The notes: generated from the letters alone by a model not told the origin. A stretch of 32,705 nt of DNA from JBMOGA01 sp049318625 (GCA_049318625.1 JBMOGA010000045.1:1-32705), one strand, 5' to 3'. Shown: positions 1 through 9,050, numbered from the stretch's first letter. Numbers and translations are program-made.

Positions 1-189
1 GCCTCAACCGAGGATACGGGGCTACCGAAGACCCAAGTTCAACAACCTGCTAGTTCAAGCATGGCAGGTACAAGGTTGCTGTGGCTGCCGCTGGAGCTTT
101 CGCCTCTCCCCGCGCGGTTCCCCCAGAACGCTTTGTCGAGTAGGCCCCGAGCTATGCACAGAAACGCGGAGGGGACGTCGAGCTCGCGC
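1..189. other. Window edge without a supportable gene
   Basis: Two plus-strand frames stay open from the first base (to stops at 225 and 192), but their translations have no recognisable motif and look like chance reading of GC-rich DNA. No RNA gene or repeat was seen. A gene running in from the left cannot be excluded. Confidence 0.4.
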
Positions 190-393
190 CTAACGCTGGC
201 GACTGGCCTCCCAACGCTCGATTAAGAGCTCGGCTTCCTTAAGAAGACGCTCGCGCTCTGGCTCAAACACCCCTTCAGCTGCCGCCCCCTGCACCCACGC
301 AGAGCGCTCCTCAGCGTTCGAGATCCACTCCAGCCGTCTATGGATATCGAGCAAACGTGCATGGATCTGGGCCTCGAGGTCTTTCGCGTTCAT
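190..393 (-). CDS. Small hypothetical helical protein (67 aa)
   Basis: Not recognised. The predicted product is 67 residues, rich in Glu, Arg, Leu and Ala, and reads as two amphipathic helices (about residues 3-25 and 45-65) joined by a Gly/Ala stretch. It has no signal peptide, membrane segment or cysteine. The ATG at 393 is preceded on the minus strand by AAAGGG about eight bases upstream, a fair ribosome binding site. It lies just beyond tRNA-Cys on the same strand, so it could be cotranscribed with it or belong to an accessory segment left of the window. The composition looks protein-like, but the frame is short and high GC makes chance frames common. Confidence 0.4.
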   Translation of the reverse strand: MNAKDLEAQIHARLLDIHRRLEWISNAEERSAWVQGAAAEGVFEPERERLLKEAELLIERWEASRQR

Positions 394-507
394 GCAAACA
401 GCCCTTTGCTATGGGTGAAGGCAGGACATCGCGCACCGCGCCGTGAGACGCTTGTGAGATTAGGCGAGTGCTCACCCACCCGGAACAACCTAAGTCTTTG
501 AAAATAT

Positions 508-581
508 TGGAGGCCACGCCCGGAATTGAACCGGGGTTCGCGGATTTGCAGTCCGCTGCGTCACCACTCCGCCACGTGGCC
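508..581 (-). tRNA. tRNA-Cys (anticodon GCA)
   Basis: A full cloverleaf can be folded on the minus strand. The acceptor stem pairs GGCCACG (581-575) with CGTGGCC (518-512). The anticodon loop is CTGCAAA with anticodon GCA at 549-547. The T arm is CCCCGGTTCAATTCCGGG. The discriminator base is U (511), the usual identity element of tRNA-Cys, and CCA is encoded at 510-508. Read on the plus strand it gives a false peptide of the GIEPGF...SAASPLRH kind often left in databases by tRNA antisense translation. Confidence 0.95.
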
Positions 582-788
582 TCGCCAGCCGATCGCGCGG
601 CTGGAAGAACGGCGTCAGTAGCAAATCGCCCCCCCGTTGGCAACTCGCGCCGGAGGCGGCGGCGTCGAACCAAGGTCGGCCGGGCGGCCGCGGCAGCGGG
701 GCTGGCTCGGTCCCGTGGTATCCGCTATGTTCCGCGCCGCATGGCGTGGCGAGTCTCGCGCGCGCGCCGGATCGAAGGGGGCCTCGCA

Positions 789-1460
789 ATGCACGTCGAT
801 TACGCGCTCCAGCGCAAGAACATGGTGGAAAGCCAGGTCCGGCCGAGCGACGTGACCGATCGTCGGATCATCCGCGCGATGCTCGAGGTGCCGCGCGAGC
901 TGTTTCTGCCCGACGCCCGCAAGCCGGTCGCCTATATCGACGAGAACCTGCCGCTCGACGCGCGCGGGCGGCTGTCGGCGCGTTGGTTGATGGCGCCGCG
1001 CACGCTGGCCAAGCTGATCCAGAGCCTCGAACTCGGCGACCGCGACGTGGTTCTCGATATCGGCGGCGGCAGCGGCTATTCGGCCGCCGTGCTCGGGCGG
1101 ATCGCGCAGACGGTCGTGGCGGTCGAGAGCGACGAGGCGTGTCTGGCCGCGGCCGGCAAAGCACTGGCGGCCGCCGGTATCGACAATGTGGCGCTGGTCA
1201 CCGGCGATCTGACGCGCGGGTTCGCCAGCGAGGGACCCTACGATGCGATCCTGGTCGGCGGCGCCGTGAGCGACGTGCCGGCGGAGATCCTCGACCAGTT
1301 GAAGGACGGGGGGCGGCTGGCCTGTGTGGTCGCGGGCGGCGATGTCGGTTGTGCCACACTGTGGCGCAGAATCGGCGGCCGGTTCGATCAGCGGGCGCTT
1401 TTCGAGGTCGGCTTGCCGATGCTGGCAGGGTTCGAGCGGCAACCGTCGTTCGTGCTGTGA
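789..1460 (+). CDS. Protein-L-isoaspartate O-methyltransferase family protein
   Basis: SAM-dependent methyltransferase of the PCMT family, which repairs isoaspartyl residues in aged proteins. The 223-residue product starts at the ATG at 789, about six bases after a GAAGGGGG ribosome binding site. The frame is open back to 468, but that extension crosses the antisense of tRNA-Cys and is rejected. Residues 1-60 match the family N-terminus (QRKNMVESQVRPSDV, then PRELFLP). SAM motif I is VLDIGGGSGYSAAVL near residues 92-106, followed by the acidic VVAVESDE strand. The usual family motif is EIGTGSGY, so the D and GGG here mark the divergent subgroup seen next to tolC in Rhizobiales. True isoaspartyl activity is therefore less certain than the fold. 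tolC follows after 348 bases. Confidence 0.88.
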   Translation: MHVDYALQRKNMVESQVRPSDVTDRRIIRAMLEVPRELFLPDARKPVAYIDENLPLDARGRLSARWLMAPRTLAKLIQSLELGDRDVVLDIGGGSGYSAAVLGRIAQTVVAVESDEACLAAAGKALAAAGIDNVALVTGDLTRGFASEGPYDAILVGGAVSDVPAEILDQLKDGGRLACVVAGGDVGCATLWRRIGGRFDQRALFEVGLPMLAGFERQPSFVL

Positions 1461-1808
1461 CGCCCGGCCGGCCGCGGTCCGTGGGCGGCTGACGGCGCGA
1501 CCAGAAGACGGTTGGTGTGGAAGAAATACAACTGCCGGTTCGGGTCGAATCGTTGCTAAGTGCGATTTGTAATTGTTCCTGCGTGGAAGCAGTGCTGCGC
1601 CAGAGTGTGGGGTAACGGCCACGCCTCGGAGTTATGTGGCGCCGGCGCGCGAACTTGTCTTAGGCTGCTTGTGTCTATTTCGTACAGTTTTCACGGCCAG
1701 TTAGTGTTTTGTTGATTGTGTCGGTGGACTGAGAGTGTGTGGCGCGGCGTGTGAGTTCGGTGGCCCTGGGCGGGCTAAGTGAAGGACCCACGCGTTGGGA
1801 CGCAGAAC
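1461..1808. other. Intergenic leader before tolC
   Basis: No gene is supported. The stretch 1640-1735 is richer in T than its surroundings. It contains CTTGTC (1654-1659) and CTATTT (1675-1680), a weak promoter-like pair with a short 15-base spacer. A GTG at 1779 would extend the tolC frame by ten residues, but the ATGATG at 1809 fits the signal peptide better. Confidence 0.35.
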
Positions 1809-3266
1809 ATGATGTCGAGATCAGAGCTTCGTCGTCACCGATTGGGAATGATGTCCGCCGCTTCAGTGTTGGTGCTGATGTTGGTTGCCGGTTCCGTCGT
1901 GCCGTCGCCGGCGCAGGCCGAGAGCCTGGGGCAGGCCATGGGGCGGGCCTACAAGTACAATCCCAAACTTGATGCCGAGCGGGCGCGCCTGCGGGCGACC
2001 GACGAAGAGGTCGCGCGGGCCAACTCCGGGTATCGTCCCAACATCGATGCGTCCGCCGACATCGGCTACCAGCGGTCCGAAACCGAGCCGCGCTCGACCT
2101 CGAACGGCAGCACCAAGCCCATGGGCTACAGCATCACCGCCGTGCAACCGATTTTCAGCGGGTTCCGGACAACCAGCCAGGTGCGGGAGGCGGAGGCCAG
2201 CGTGCGGGCCGGCCGCGAGACCTTGCGCAGCGTCGAGTCGCAGGTGCTGCTCGAGGCCGTGACGGCCTATATGGACGTGGTCCGCGATCAGGCGATCGTG
2301 CGGCTGCGCGAGAACAACGTTACGGTGTTGAGCCGCGAACTCAAGGCCACGCAGGATCGCTTTGCGGTCGGCGAAGTGACGCGCACCGACGTCGCCCAGG
2401 CGACGGCGCGGCGGGCCGGGTCGGTTTCGGCGCTGGATCTGGCGCGTGCCAATCTGCGGTCGAGCCGCGCCTCCTACGAGCGCACCGTCGGGTCGCAGCC
2501 GTCCAATCTGGCCGAGCCGCAGTTGCCGCGCACGCTGCTGCCGAAGTCCTCGCAGGACGCGGTGGCCACCGCGGCGCGGGACAATCCCAACGTGGTCGCT
2601 GCCCTGTACCGCGAGCAGGCGGCCCGGCACACCGTCGACAAGATCCGCGGCGAGTTGCTGCCGACGATCGACGTGCAGGCCGACTATACGCACCGTTACG
2701 ACAGCAGCGTGCTGACCGAAGAGGCGGAGACGACGACCGTCAGGGGCCGGCTGAATGTTCCGATCTACGAGGGCGGCGAGGTCAGGGCGCGGGTCCGTCA
2801 GTCGAAGCACACGCACGTCAGTCGGATCCAGGAAATCGAGCAGGCGCGAAGCGAGACGCAGGCGAGCGTGATCTCGGCGTGGTCGCGGTTCCAGGCAGCC
2901 GTCGCGCAGCTCGAGTCGGACCAGGCGCAGGTGAACGCCAACCGGACGGCGCTGACCGGCGTCCGCGAGGAGGAGAAGGTCGGCCAGCGGACCATTCTCG
3001 ACGTGCTCAACGCCGAGCAGGAACTTCTCAACAGCGAGGTGACGCTGGTCACCACGCGGCGCGACCTGATCGTGAGCGCGTACACGTTGCTCGGCCAGAT
3101 CGGACGTCTCAATGTCCAGGAGCTCGGCGTGGTCGACATGGTCTACGATCCGGAAGTGCACTATGCCGACGTGCGCCGCCGGTGGTTCGGGCTTTCGATC
3201 ACCCATGGCGACGGCCGCATCGAGACCATTCAGGCGACGCCGCCGGCCGGCAAGGCCACGAAGTAG
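1809..3266 (+). CDS. tolC: TolC family outer membrane efflux/secretion protein
   Basis: Outer membrane channel of the TolC type (TIGR01844-like), forming the outer duct for type I secretion and RND/MFS efflux. The product is about 485 residues. It starts with a signal peptide: a basic start, a hydrophobic core (VLVLMLVAGSVV), and a likely cut after PAQA before ESLGQA near residue 38. The mature protein opens with the family signature LGQAMGRAYKYNPKLDAERA and continues as two repeats of the helical OEP domain. The second contains VGQRTILDVLNAEQELLNSE near residues 395-415, the hallmark of TolC homologues. The doubled ATG at 1809/1812 was chosen, behind GGGACG; a GTG at 1779 is an alternative. 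It sits between the PCMT-family gene and popZ. It could be the outer membrane partner for exporting the two RTX proteases at 9124-12894, but no type I ABC exporter lies in the window. Confidence 0.92.
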   Translation: MMSRSELRRHRLGMMSAASVLVLMLVAGSVVPSPAQAESLGQAMGRAYKYNPKLDAERARLRATDEEVARANSGYRPNIDASADIGYQRSETEPRSTSNGSTKPMGYSITAVQPIFSGFRTTSQVREAEASVRAGRETLRSVESQVLLEAVTAYMDVVRDQAIVRLRENNVTVLSRELKATQDRFAVGEVTRTDVAQATARRAGSVSALDLARANLRSSRASYERTVGSQPSNLAEPQLPRTLLPKSSQDAVATAARDNPNVVAALYREQAARHTVDKIRGELLPTIDVQADYTHRYDSSVLTEEAETTTVRGRLNVPIYEGGEVRARVRQSKHTHVSRIQEIEQARSETQASVISAWSRFQAAVAQLESDQAQVNANRTALTGVREEEKVGQRTILDVLNAEQELLNSEVTLVTTRRDLIVSAYTLLGQIGRLNVQELGVVDMVYDPEVHYADVRRRWFGLSITHGDGRIETIQATPPAGKATK

Positions 3267-3492
3267 GCGAAGCGCCTCTCTGGGATTGCAACCCGCGATA
3301 GGGTTCTTCGGCACGGCCTGTGGAGGCCTGCCTTAGGTCTGCCGAAGTTCCGCCGCTAAGCTCTCGGCCGCGGCCCGGCTCAACCGTTGATACCATTCGT
3401 TATTCCATTGCGGGCGGGGCGGCGTCCGGGGTACGAACGTGCGACCGGGCGCGCCGGTGGATGGCGCGTTGCGGAAGCATCGAGAGGTCTAG

Positions 3493-4848
3493 ATGCAGAA
3501 AGTGGATCGCGCGGGCGAGCCGACCATGGAGGAGATTCTGGCGTCGATCCGCCAGATCATCGCCGAAGAGCCGGCGAACGGTCGACCCCTGGTCCCTACG
3601 CCGTCGTCCTCGCTTCCAGCGGCGTCGGCTGCCGCGCCGGGCTCCGCAGCGGGCTCCGCGCCCTCTCCGGGCGAGGCGGTCCCAACGTCCAAACCCGTCG
3701 AGGCACCGCGGCCGGCTCAGGCCTTCACCACCGGCCCCGCGCTCGGCAGCGCCGGCGAGCCCGCGAAATCGACGGCGGCCAACTCGCCGATCGCGGCGCT
3801 CGGCCGTCTCGGTGGCGATTTGCCGTTCCCGCTGCGCCCGCTCGGCGAAGCGCGTCCGAGCGCAACTGCGATGCCGGCCCCTACGCCCGCCAAGCCCGGG
3901 GCGGCGCCGGCCGGGGACGGTCTCGCGCAACGCACGATGCCCGCGTCCGATTTCGGCATGTTCGTGCCACGCCGCCTCGACGAGGCGCTGGCGCAGGGCG
4001 AGCGTGGGGATGCTGCGGGCAAGGTGCTCCCCGGCGAGCCGCGCCCCGCGGCGCCTGCCGCTGCACCAGTGGCCGGTAGCCCGGGTTCCGCATTCAACGC
4101 CGGACAGCCGGCGATCCGTCCGGCGACCGACATCGCGGCATTGGCGGCGAAGTCACTCAAACAGCCGGGCGAGACCGTGCCGCATGCGGCCGCTTCGTCG
4201 CCCGTGAGCGCCGCCGCGCCGGTTCCGAGTCCGGGCGTCGGTGTGCCGAACGGGGCCGCCGCTCCGAAGCCGCCGGTAGCAGCGGCGGGGCCTGATTTTG
4301 CGATTGTCCGGCCTGCACCGCAGGCGGTTGCGCCGCCGTCCGCCCCCGTGCCGACGCAGCCGTCGGCTGCCGTCGCACCGGTGGCTGCTGCGGCGGAGGC
4401 TGCCAAGTCCACCGAGCCTATGAAGGTGGCCGAGCCTGCCAAGGCTGCTGCGCCGAAGCCGGTCGCTGCGGCGCCCGCGGCCGCGCCGTCTGGTGTCGCG
4501 GCCACGCCGCCGCCGCCGGCCGCTGTCCAGGGGGCGCCATCTGCGGTCGCCGCCGCTGCGCCGCCGGCCTCTACGGTCGTCGCTGCGGCGAGCAAGGCGG
4601 TGGTGACGCTGGCCGGTGTCGCCGAGGCGATGAAAGCGCCGTCGGTTGCGGGATCTGCCACGCCTGCGGCCACCGACCTCACGCCGGTCAAGGACGCACC
4701 GGTCAAGACGCTCGAGGACGCCGTGGTCGATCTGCTGCGGCCGATGCTGCGCAACTGGCTCGACGAGAACATGCCGCGCATCGTCGAGAAGGCGCTGCGC
4801 ATCGAGGTCGCCGAGCAGTTGAAGCGCACCGGGCCCAAGCAGGGCTGA
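3493..4848 (+). CDS. popZ: Polar organizing protein PopZ (DUF2497 family)
   Basis: Cell-pole scaffold of Alphaproteobacteria that self-assembles and captures the ParB-bound origin and polarity factors. The N-terminal helix has the family motif TMEEILASIRQIIAEE (about residues 11-26), the client-binding region. The C-terminal oligomerisation helices are unmistakable from about residue 405: LEDAVVDLLRPMLRNWLDEN, then MPRIVEKALRIEVAEQLKR. Between them lie about 370 residues made almost wholly of Ala, Pro, Val and Ser, an intrinsically disordered linker. At 451 residues it is far longer than Caulobacter PopZ (177 residues), where the linker is short and acidic; this one is poorly acidic. The start ATG follows GAGAGG by six bases. 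The position between tolC and valS matches DUF2497 genes of Rhizobiales. Confidence 0.88.
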   Translation: MQKVDRAGEPTMEEILASIRQIIAEEPANGRPLVPTPSSSLPAASAAAPGSAAGSAPSPGEAVPTSKPVEAPRPAQAFTTGPALGSAGEPAKSTAANSPIAALGRLGGDLPFPLRPLGEARPSATAMPAPTPAKPGAAPAGDGLAQRTMPASDFGMFVPRRLDEALAQGERGDAAGKVLPGEPRPAAPAAAPVAGSPGSAFNAGQPAIRPATDIAALAAKSLKQPGETVPHAAASSPVSAAAPVPSPGVGVPNGAAAPKPPVAAAGPDFAIVRPAPQAVAPPSAPVPTQPSAAVAPVAAAAEAAKSTEPMKVAEPAKAAAPKPVAAAPAAAPSGVAATPPPPAAVQGAPSAVAAAAPPASTVVAAASKAVVTLAGVAEAMKAPSVAGSATPAATDLTPVKDAPVKTLEDAVVDLLRPMLRNWLDENMPRIVEKALRIEVAEQLKRTGPKQG

Positions 4849-4974
4849 GCCGCCGCGTCATGCCGCCGCCGGGCGCCTTCGGGCGCCCGCATCGTTTCCG
4901 CGCCGTGCTGCGTTGACGTGCCCGTCCACCGGGCGTAGGACGCGGCCGTCATCCGAACAGCGAGCCACCCGCCC

Positions 4975-7764
4975 ATGCTCGAAAAGACCTTCGATCCGGC
5001 CCAAGTCGAGGCGCGCATTCATGCGGCCTGGGAGAAGGCCGAGGCCTTCAAGTGCGGCCGTCCGGAACGACGGGACGCGCCGCCCTACTGCATCGTGATC
5101 CCGCCGCCGAACGTCACCGGCTCGTTGCACATGGGCCATGCGCTCAACAACACGCTGCAGGACGTTCTGTGCCGCTTCGAGCGCATGCGCGGCAAGGATG
5201 TGCTCTGGCAGCCGGGAACCGATCATGCGGGCATCGCCACGCAGATGGTCGTCGAGCGCCAGCTGATGGAACGCCAGGAGCCGGACCGCCGCGCCATGGG
5301 GCGCGAGAAGTTCCTGGAGAAGGTGTGGGCGTGGAAGGCCGAGAGCGGCGGCACGATTATCAACCAGCTGAAGCGGCTCGGCGCCTCGTGCGACTGGTCG
5401 CGCGAGCGGTTCACGATGGACCCGGGGCTGTCGCAGGCCGTGCTCAAGGTGTTCGTCGAGCTCTATCGCGCCGGCCTCATCTACAAGGACAAGCGGCTGG
5501 TCAACTGGGACCCCAAGTTCCAGACCGCGATCTCGGACCTCGAGGTCGAGCAGATCGAGAAGAAGGGCAGCTTCAAGTGGGCCCGGACCGACCAGGACAA
5601 GGACGGCAATCCGGTCGCGCTCGACCACGGCCGCCTCGGCAAGGTGCTCGACAAAGAGCCGGGCGGCCACATGTACTATTTCAATTACCCTCTCGACGGC
5701 GCCACCTACGATCCGGATGATGCGGAGACGTTCCTGACGGTCGCGACCACGAGGCCCGAGACGATGCTCGGCGACACCGCGGTCGCCGTCCATCCCGAGC
5801 ATCCGCGCTACGGCGCGTGGATCGGGCGCACGCTCGTTCTGCCGTTGACCGGGCGCAAGATCCCGATCATCGGCGACGACTACGCCGACCCGGAGAAGGG
5901 TACCGGCGCGGTCAAGATCACGCCGGCGCACGACTTCAACGACTTCGAGGTCGGCAAGCGCCACGCCGACAAGCTGGTCGCTCCGATCAACATTTTCGAC
6001 GCCTTCGCCCAGCTCAACGAGAACGTGCCGGCTACCTATCGCGGGCTCGATCGCTTTGCGGCGCGCAAGCGCGTGGTCGCCGACCTCGACGCCGACCGGC
6101 TGGTCGCCAAGATCGATCCGCACGTGCAGATGGTGCCGCACGGCGACCGGTCCGGGGTGCCGATCGAGCCGTGGCTGACGGACCAGTGGTACGTGAACGC
6201 GGCCGAACTCGCCAAGCCGGCGATGGCGGCGGTGCGGTCCGGCAAGACCAAGTTCGTGCCGGAGCGGTTCGCCGCCGATTATTTCCGTTGGCTGGAGAAC
6301 ATCCAGCCGTGGTGCGTCTCGCGGCAGCTGTGGTGGGGCCATCAGATCCCGGCGTGGTACGGACCCGACAATCAGGTGTTCGTCGCGCTCGACGAGGGCG
6401 AGGCGATGGCCGCCGCCCGCGCGCACTACGGCAAGCAGGTCGCCCTGGCGCGCGACCCCGACGTGCTCGACACCTGGTTCTCCTCCGCGCTGTGGCCGTT
6501 CTCGACGCTCGGTTGGCCGGAGCAGACACCCGAGGTCGCGAAGTTCTACCCGACCTCGGTGCTGGTCACCGGTTTCGACATCATCTTCTTCTGGGTCGCC
6601 CGCATGATGATGATGGGCTCTCACTTCATGGAGGAGGTGCCCTTCCACGACGTCTACATCCACGGCCTCGTTCGCGACGAGAAGGGCCAGAAGATGTCGA
6701 AGTCGAAGGGCAACGTGGTCGATCCGCTGCTGATGATCGAGCAGTTCGGCGCCGACGCGCTGCGCTTTTCTATGGCGGCGATGGCGAGCCAGGGCTCGGA
6801 CGTGAAGTTCTCGGTGAAGCGCATCGAGGGTTATCGCAATTTCGCGACCAAGCTGTGGAACGCCTCGCGGTTCGCGGAGATGAACGAGTGCCTGCGCCGC
6901 GACGGCTTCGATCCGCGCAGTTGCGAGGAGACCATCAACCGCTGGATCGCGGGGGAGACCGAGCGGGCGTCGCAAGGCGTTACCGAGGCGATCACGGCCT
7001 ACCGGTTCAACGATGCGGCCGGCGTCGTCTACGAGTTCGTTTGGGGCGTGTTCTGCGACTGGTATCTGGAGCTGATCAAGCCGATCCTGGCCGGCGACGA
7101 GGGCGATGCCAAGACCGAGACGCGGGCGATGGTCGCCTGGGTCCTGGACGAGATCCTGAAGCTGCTGCACCCGTTCATGCCGTTCATCACCGAGGAGTTG
7201 TGGGAGCGCACGGCGGAGCATGCCGCGCCGCGCACCGGACTGCTGGCGCTGACGGCGTGGCCGGAGCATCTGGGGCTCGCCGATGCGACGGCGGATACCG
7301 AGATCGGCTTCGTGGTGAAGCTCGTCTCGGAGGTGCGCTCCGTCCGTTCCGAGATGAACGTGCCGGCCGGCGCCAAGATCCCGCTGGTGTTGACCGGCGG
7401 CGCGGCCAGCGACCTGCGCGCCCGCGTCGGGCGTCACGAGGAGGTGCTGACGCGGCTCGCCCGGCTCGACGGCATCACGTTCGCGGACGTGCCGCCGAAG
7501 CGCGCGGCGGTGTGCATGGTTGGTGACGTGACGGCGGCGCTGCCGCTCGAGGGCATCATCGACATGGCCGCTGAGGCCAAGCGGCTCGCCCGTGAGATCG
7601 ACAAGACGCGGTCGGATCGCGACAAGGCGGCGGCGTGGCTCGCCAACGAGGCCAACGTGGCGAAGAGCCCCGAGCACGTCGTCGAACTCAATCGCGAGCG
7701 CGTGACCGAGGGCACCGAGCGGTTGCTGCGGCTCGAGGCGGCGTTGAAGCGGATCGAGGGATAG
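4975..7764 (+). CDS. valS: Valine--tRNA ligase
   Basis: Class I aminoacyl-tRNA synthetase that charges tRNA-Val and edits misactivated threonine. The 929-residue length is normal. The HIGH-type motif is HMGH (52-55) within PPPNVTGSLHMGHALN, and KMSKS is at 573-577 in QKMSKSKGNVVDP. The editing (CP1) domain between them carries TTRPETMLGDTAVAVHP. The anticodon-binding helical domain follows. The last 65 residues or so form the coiled coil typical of ValRS (AEAKRLAREIDKTRSDRDKA onward). The ATG at 4975 gives the standard N-terminus (MLEKTFDPAQVE). The 126 bases after popZ hold a GC hairpin at 4870-4889 without a T run, so cotranscription is possible. Confidence 0.98.
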   Translation: MLEKTFDPAQVEARIHAAWEKAEAFKCGRPERRDAPPYCIVIPPPNVTGSLHMGHALNNTLQDVLCRFERMRGKDVLWQPGTDHAGIATQMVVERQLMERQEPDRRAMGREKFLEKVWAWKAESGGTIINQLKRLGASCDWSRERFTMDPGLSQAVLKVFVELYRAGLIYKDKRLVNWDPKFQTAISDLEVEQIEKKGSFKWARTDQDKDGNPVALDHGRLGKVLDKEPGGHMYYFNYPLDGATYDPDDAETFLTVATTRPETMLGDTAVAVHPEHPRYGAWIGRTLVLPLTGRKIPIIGDDYADPEKGTGAVKITPAHDFNDFEVGKRHADKLVAPINIFDAFAQLNENVPATYRGLDRFAARKRVVADLDADRLVAKIDPHVQMVPHGDRSGVPIEPWLTDQWYVNAAELAKPAMAAVRSGKTKFVPERFAADYFRWLENIQPWCVSRQLWWGHQIPAWYGPDNQVFVALDEGEAMAAARAHYGKQVALARDPDVLDTWFSSALWPFSTLGWPEQTPEVAKFYPTSVLVTGFDIIFFWVARMMMMGSHFMEEVPFHDVYIHGLVRDEKGQKMSKSKGNVVDPLLMIEQFGADALRFSMAAMASQGSDVKFSVKRIEGYRNFATKLWNASRFAEMNECLRRDGFDPRSCEETINRWIAGETERASQGVTEAITAYRFNDAAGVVYEFVWGVFCDWYLELIKPILAGDEGDAKTETRAMVAWVLDEILKLLHPFMPFITEELWERTAEHAAPRTGLLALTAWPEHLGLADATADTEIGFVVKLVSEVRSVRSEMNVPAGAKIPLVLTGGAASDLRARVGRHEEVLTRLARLDGITFADVPPKRAAVCMVGDVTAALPLEGIIDMAAEAKRLAREIDKTRSDRDKAAAWLANEANVAKSPEHVVELNRERVTEGTERLLRLEAALKRIEG

Positions 7765-7931
7765 GCGGGGTCGATCGCACGGGAACTGCCTTCGTGGGTC
7801 AGCGGTCGACGCACAGTCAGTCCGAGTTGCAATCGGCCGGTTCGATCGACACAGCCTGACGGCGGCGCTGGCGAGTTCCGCGGGGCCGTTCACACATCGG
7901 GTGCCGCGGGGCGTTCATCGGCTGCGGCATC

Positions 7932-7963
7932 AAAAAACGCGGCACCGGAGAGCCGATGCCGCG
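7932..7963 (-). terminator. Intrinsic terminator of the small secreted-protein gene
   Basis: On the minus strand an 11-bp stem CGCGGCATCGG / CCGGTGCCGCG (7963-7953 with 7948-7938, one G-T pair) closes a four-base loop and is followed directly by TTTTTT (7937-7932). It starts 28 bases after the stop codon at 7992. The run of A lies on the plus-strand side, so it is not a terminator for valS. Confidence 0.85.
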
Positions 7964-7991
7964 CGTTGATGTCGGTCCGCAAGGACGACGA

Positions 7992-8279
7992 TCAGCAGTG
8001 CCGATCGTACTTGTTGCAGGCCCAGCCGCTGCCCTGGTCGCAATGACGGGCCCAGCGGCGGCAATCCTGACGGGAGACGCGCGGCTCGTACCGCTCGTAG
8101 CGGCGGGGCTCGGCATTGGCGGCGGCGCCCGCGATGGCGAGGGCGGTGATGCCGACGGCGGCGCCGATCGCAATGTTGCGGCCCGTTCTGTTCTTGGCCT
8201 CGGCGGGTGCAGCGAGCGGCACTGCGGCGCTGAACGCTATGAGAGCCGCCAGTGCGAGGGCGGAGATGCGCTTCGACAT
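7992..8279 (-). CDS. Small secreted or membrane-anchored Cys-rich protein (95 aa)
   Basis: Family not recognised. The ATG at 8279 was chosen because residues 1-28 then form a clear signal peptide (MSKRISALALAALIAF, likely cut after PAEA), with AGGGAG upstream; the frame is open to 8408 but that part looks non-coding. A second hydrophobic stretch (NIAIGAAVGITALAIAGAA, about 35-53) could be a membrane anchor. The polar tail is rich in Arg and Tyr and ends in four regularly spaced cysteines at 73, 80, 88 and 95 (C-x6-C-x7-C-x6-C), the last being the final residue. This suggests two disulfides in the periplasm. The gene is monocistronic, with its own strong terminator. Short proteins with this kind of Trp/Arg/Cys tail occur in Rhizobiales as hypothetical proteins. 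Confidence 0.75.
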   Translation of the reverse strand: MSKRISALALAALIAFSAAVPLAAPAEAKNRTGRNIAIGAAVGITALAIAGAAANAEPRRYERYEPRVSRQDCRRWARHCDQGSGWACNKYDRHC

Positions 8280-8435
8280 TTCGGGAAGTCTCCCTGGGTT
8301 TGGGTATAGCATTCCAATTGGGAGCATGGGGCGGTGGCCGTCACAAGGTGCCCTCAGTTCACCACGGATCGGGGGACGGACACGGCGTGGGCAGAACATC
8401 CGGGCCATGGCTCGTCCGGCGCGCCGAAGTCACCT

Positions 8436-9050
8436 TCAGCGGATGCTGGTGATCAGTGGGGAGGGGGCGGCCGTGTCGCCGGTCTCGGGGACCGAGCTGA
8501 TGGCGAGGCTGATCAGCCTCCACTCCAGGTTTTCGAGCACGAACCGGCCGGTGAATCGACGGCCCGGCTGCTCGATGTCGGCGACGGTGATCACGAACTG
8601 ACCGGCGGCCGGGTAATCGACCGCACGGATGCGCGAGATCAGCGATGCGGCCCGCGTGAGGTCTTGCTCCTCGGCGGCCGCGGCGGGGACTTTGGCGGCG
8701 CGCGCGTCCGCCATGCGGGCCGCGTAGGCCTGCACCAGTCCGGTCGGCGTGGTGGTGTTGTCGACGAAGCGGTCGACCATGCCGGCGCCGATCTTGTTCT
8801 TGATCCGCTTCCACAGGCCCGGTTTCGGCGTGACCATACCGGCCTCGGCGATCTGCGGCACGAGTTGCGCCTCGGCCTTGAGTGACTGCTTCAGGCTGGC
8901 GCGGACGCTGTCCCAGGCGACCTTTCGCTGGAGCAGCGCGACGTCGCCCGTGCGCACGGCCTCGCGCAGGGTCCAGACGGCGATGAAGGGGGAGATCAAG
9001 TAGATGGTCGCGGCGGTGAAGCCGACGAACAGGACGGCGAACAGCCGCAT
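8436..9050 (-). CDS. DUF2939 domain-containing protein
   Basis: Predicted 204-residue protein anchored by one N-terminal membrane segment (MRLFAVLFVGFTAATIYLIS) with the rest outside the cytoplasm. The block from residue 20 (SPFIAVWTLREAVRTGDVALLQRKVAWDSVRASLKQSL) matches DUF2939 as I know it: a membrane helix, a Trp-containing helix, and the pattern of acidic and hydrophobic residues leading to LRxSLK. The function of the family is unknown. The ATG at 9050 has GAGGGC upstream; the open frame reaches 9215, but that extension overlaps the protease stop codon and is rejected. It lies 73 bases downstream of the first M10 protease on the same strand, so cotranscription is possible. Confidence 0.8.
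   Translation of the reverse strand: MRLFAVLFVGFTAATIYLISPFIAVWTLREAVRTGDVALLQRKVAWDSVRASLKQSLKAEAQLVPQIAEAGMVTPKPGLWKRIKNKIGAGMVDRFVDNTTTPTGLVQAYAARMADARAAKVPAAAAEEQDLTRAASLISRIRAVDYPAAGQFVITVADIEQPGRRFTGRFVLENLEWRLISLAISSVPETGDTAAPSPLITSIR

Noticed and set aside
468..788. N-terminal extension of the methyltransferase frame
   Set aside because: It passes through the antisense of tRNA-Cys and yields the well-known false tRNA peptide. A good ATG with a ribosome site exists at 789.
4870..4889. GC hairpin CGGGCGC/GCGCCCG between popZ and valS as a terminator
   Set aside because: No T run follows on either strand; a seven-base stem of this composition is common at this GC content.
4858..7893. 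Open frame of about 1,000 codons on the minus strand across valS
   Set aside because: Antisense shadow of a textbook ValRS; the translation is Arg/His-rich and featureless.
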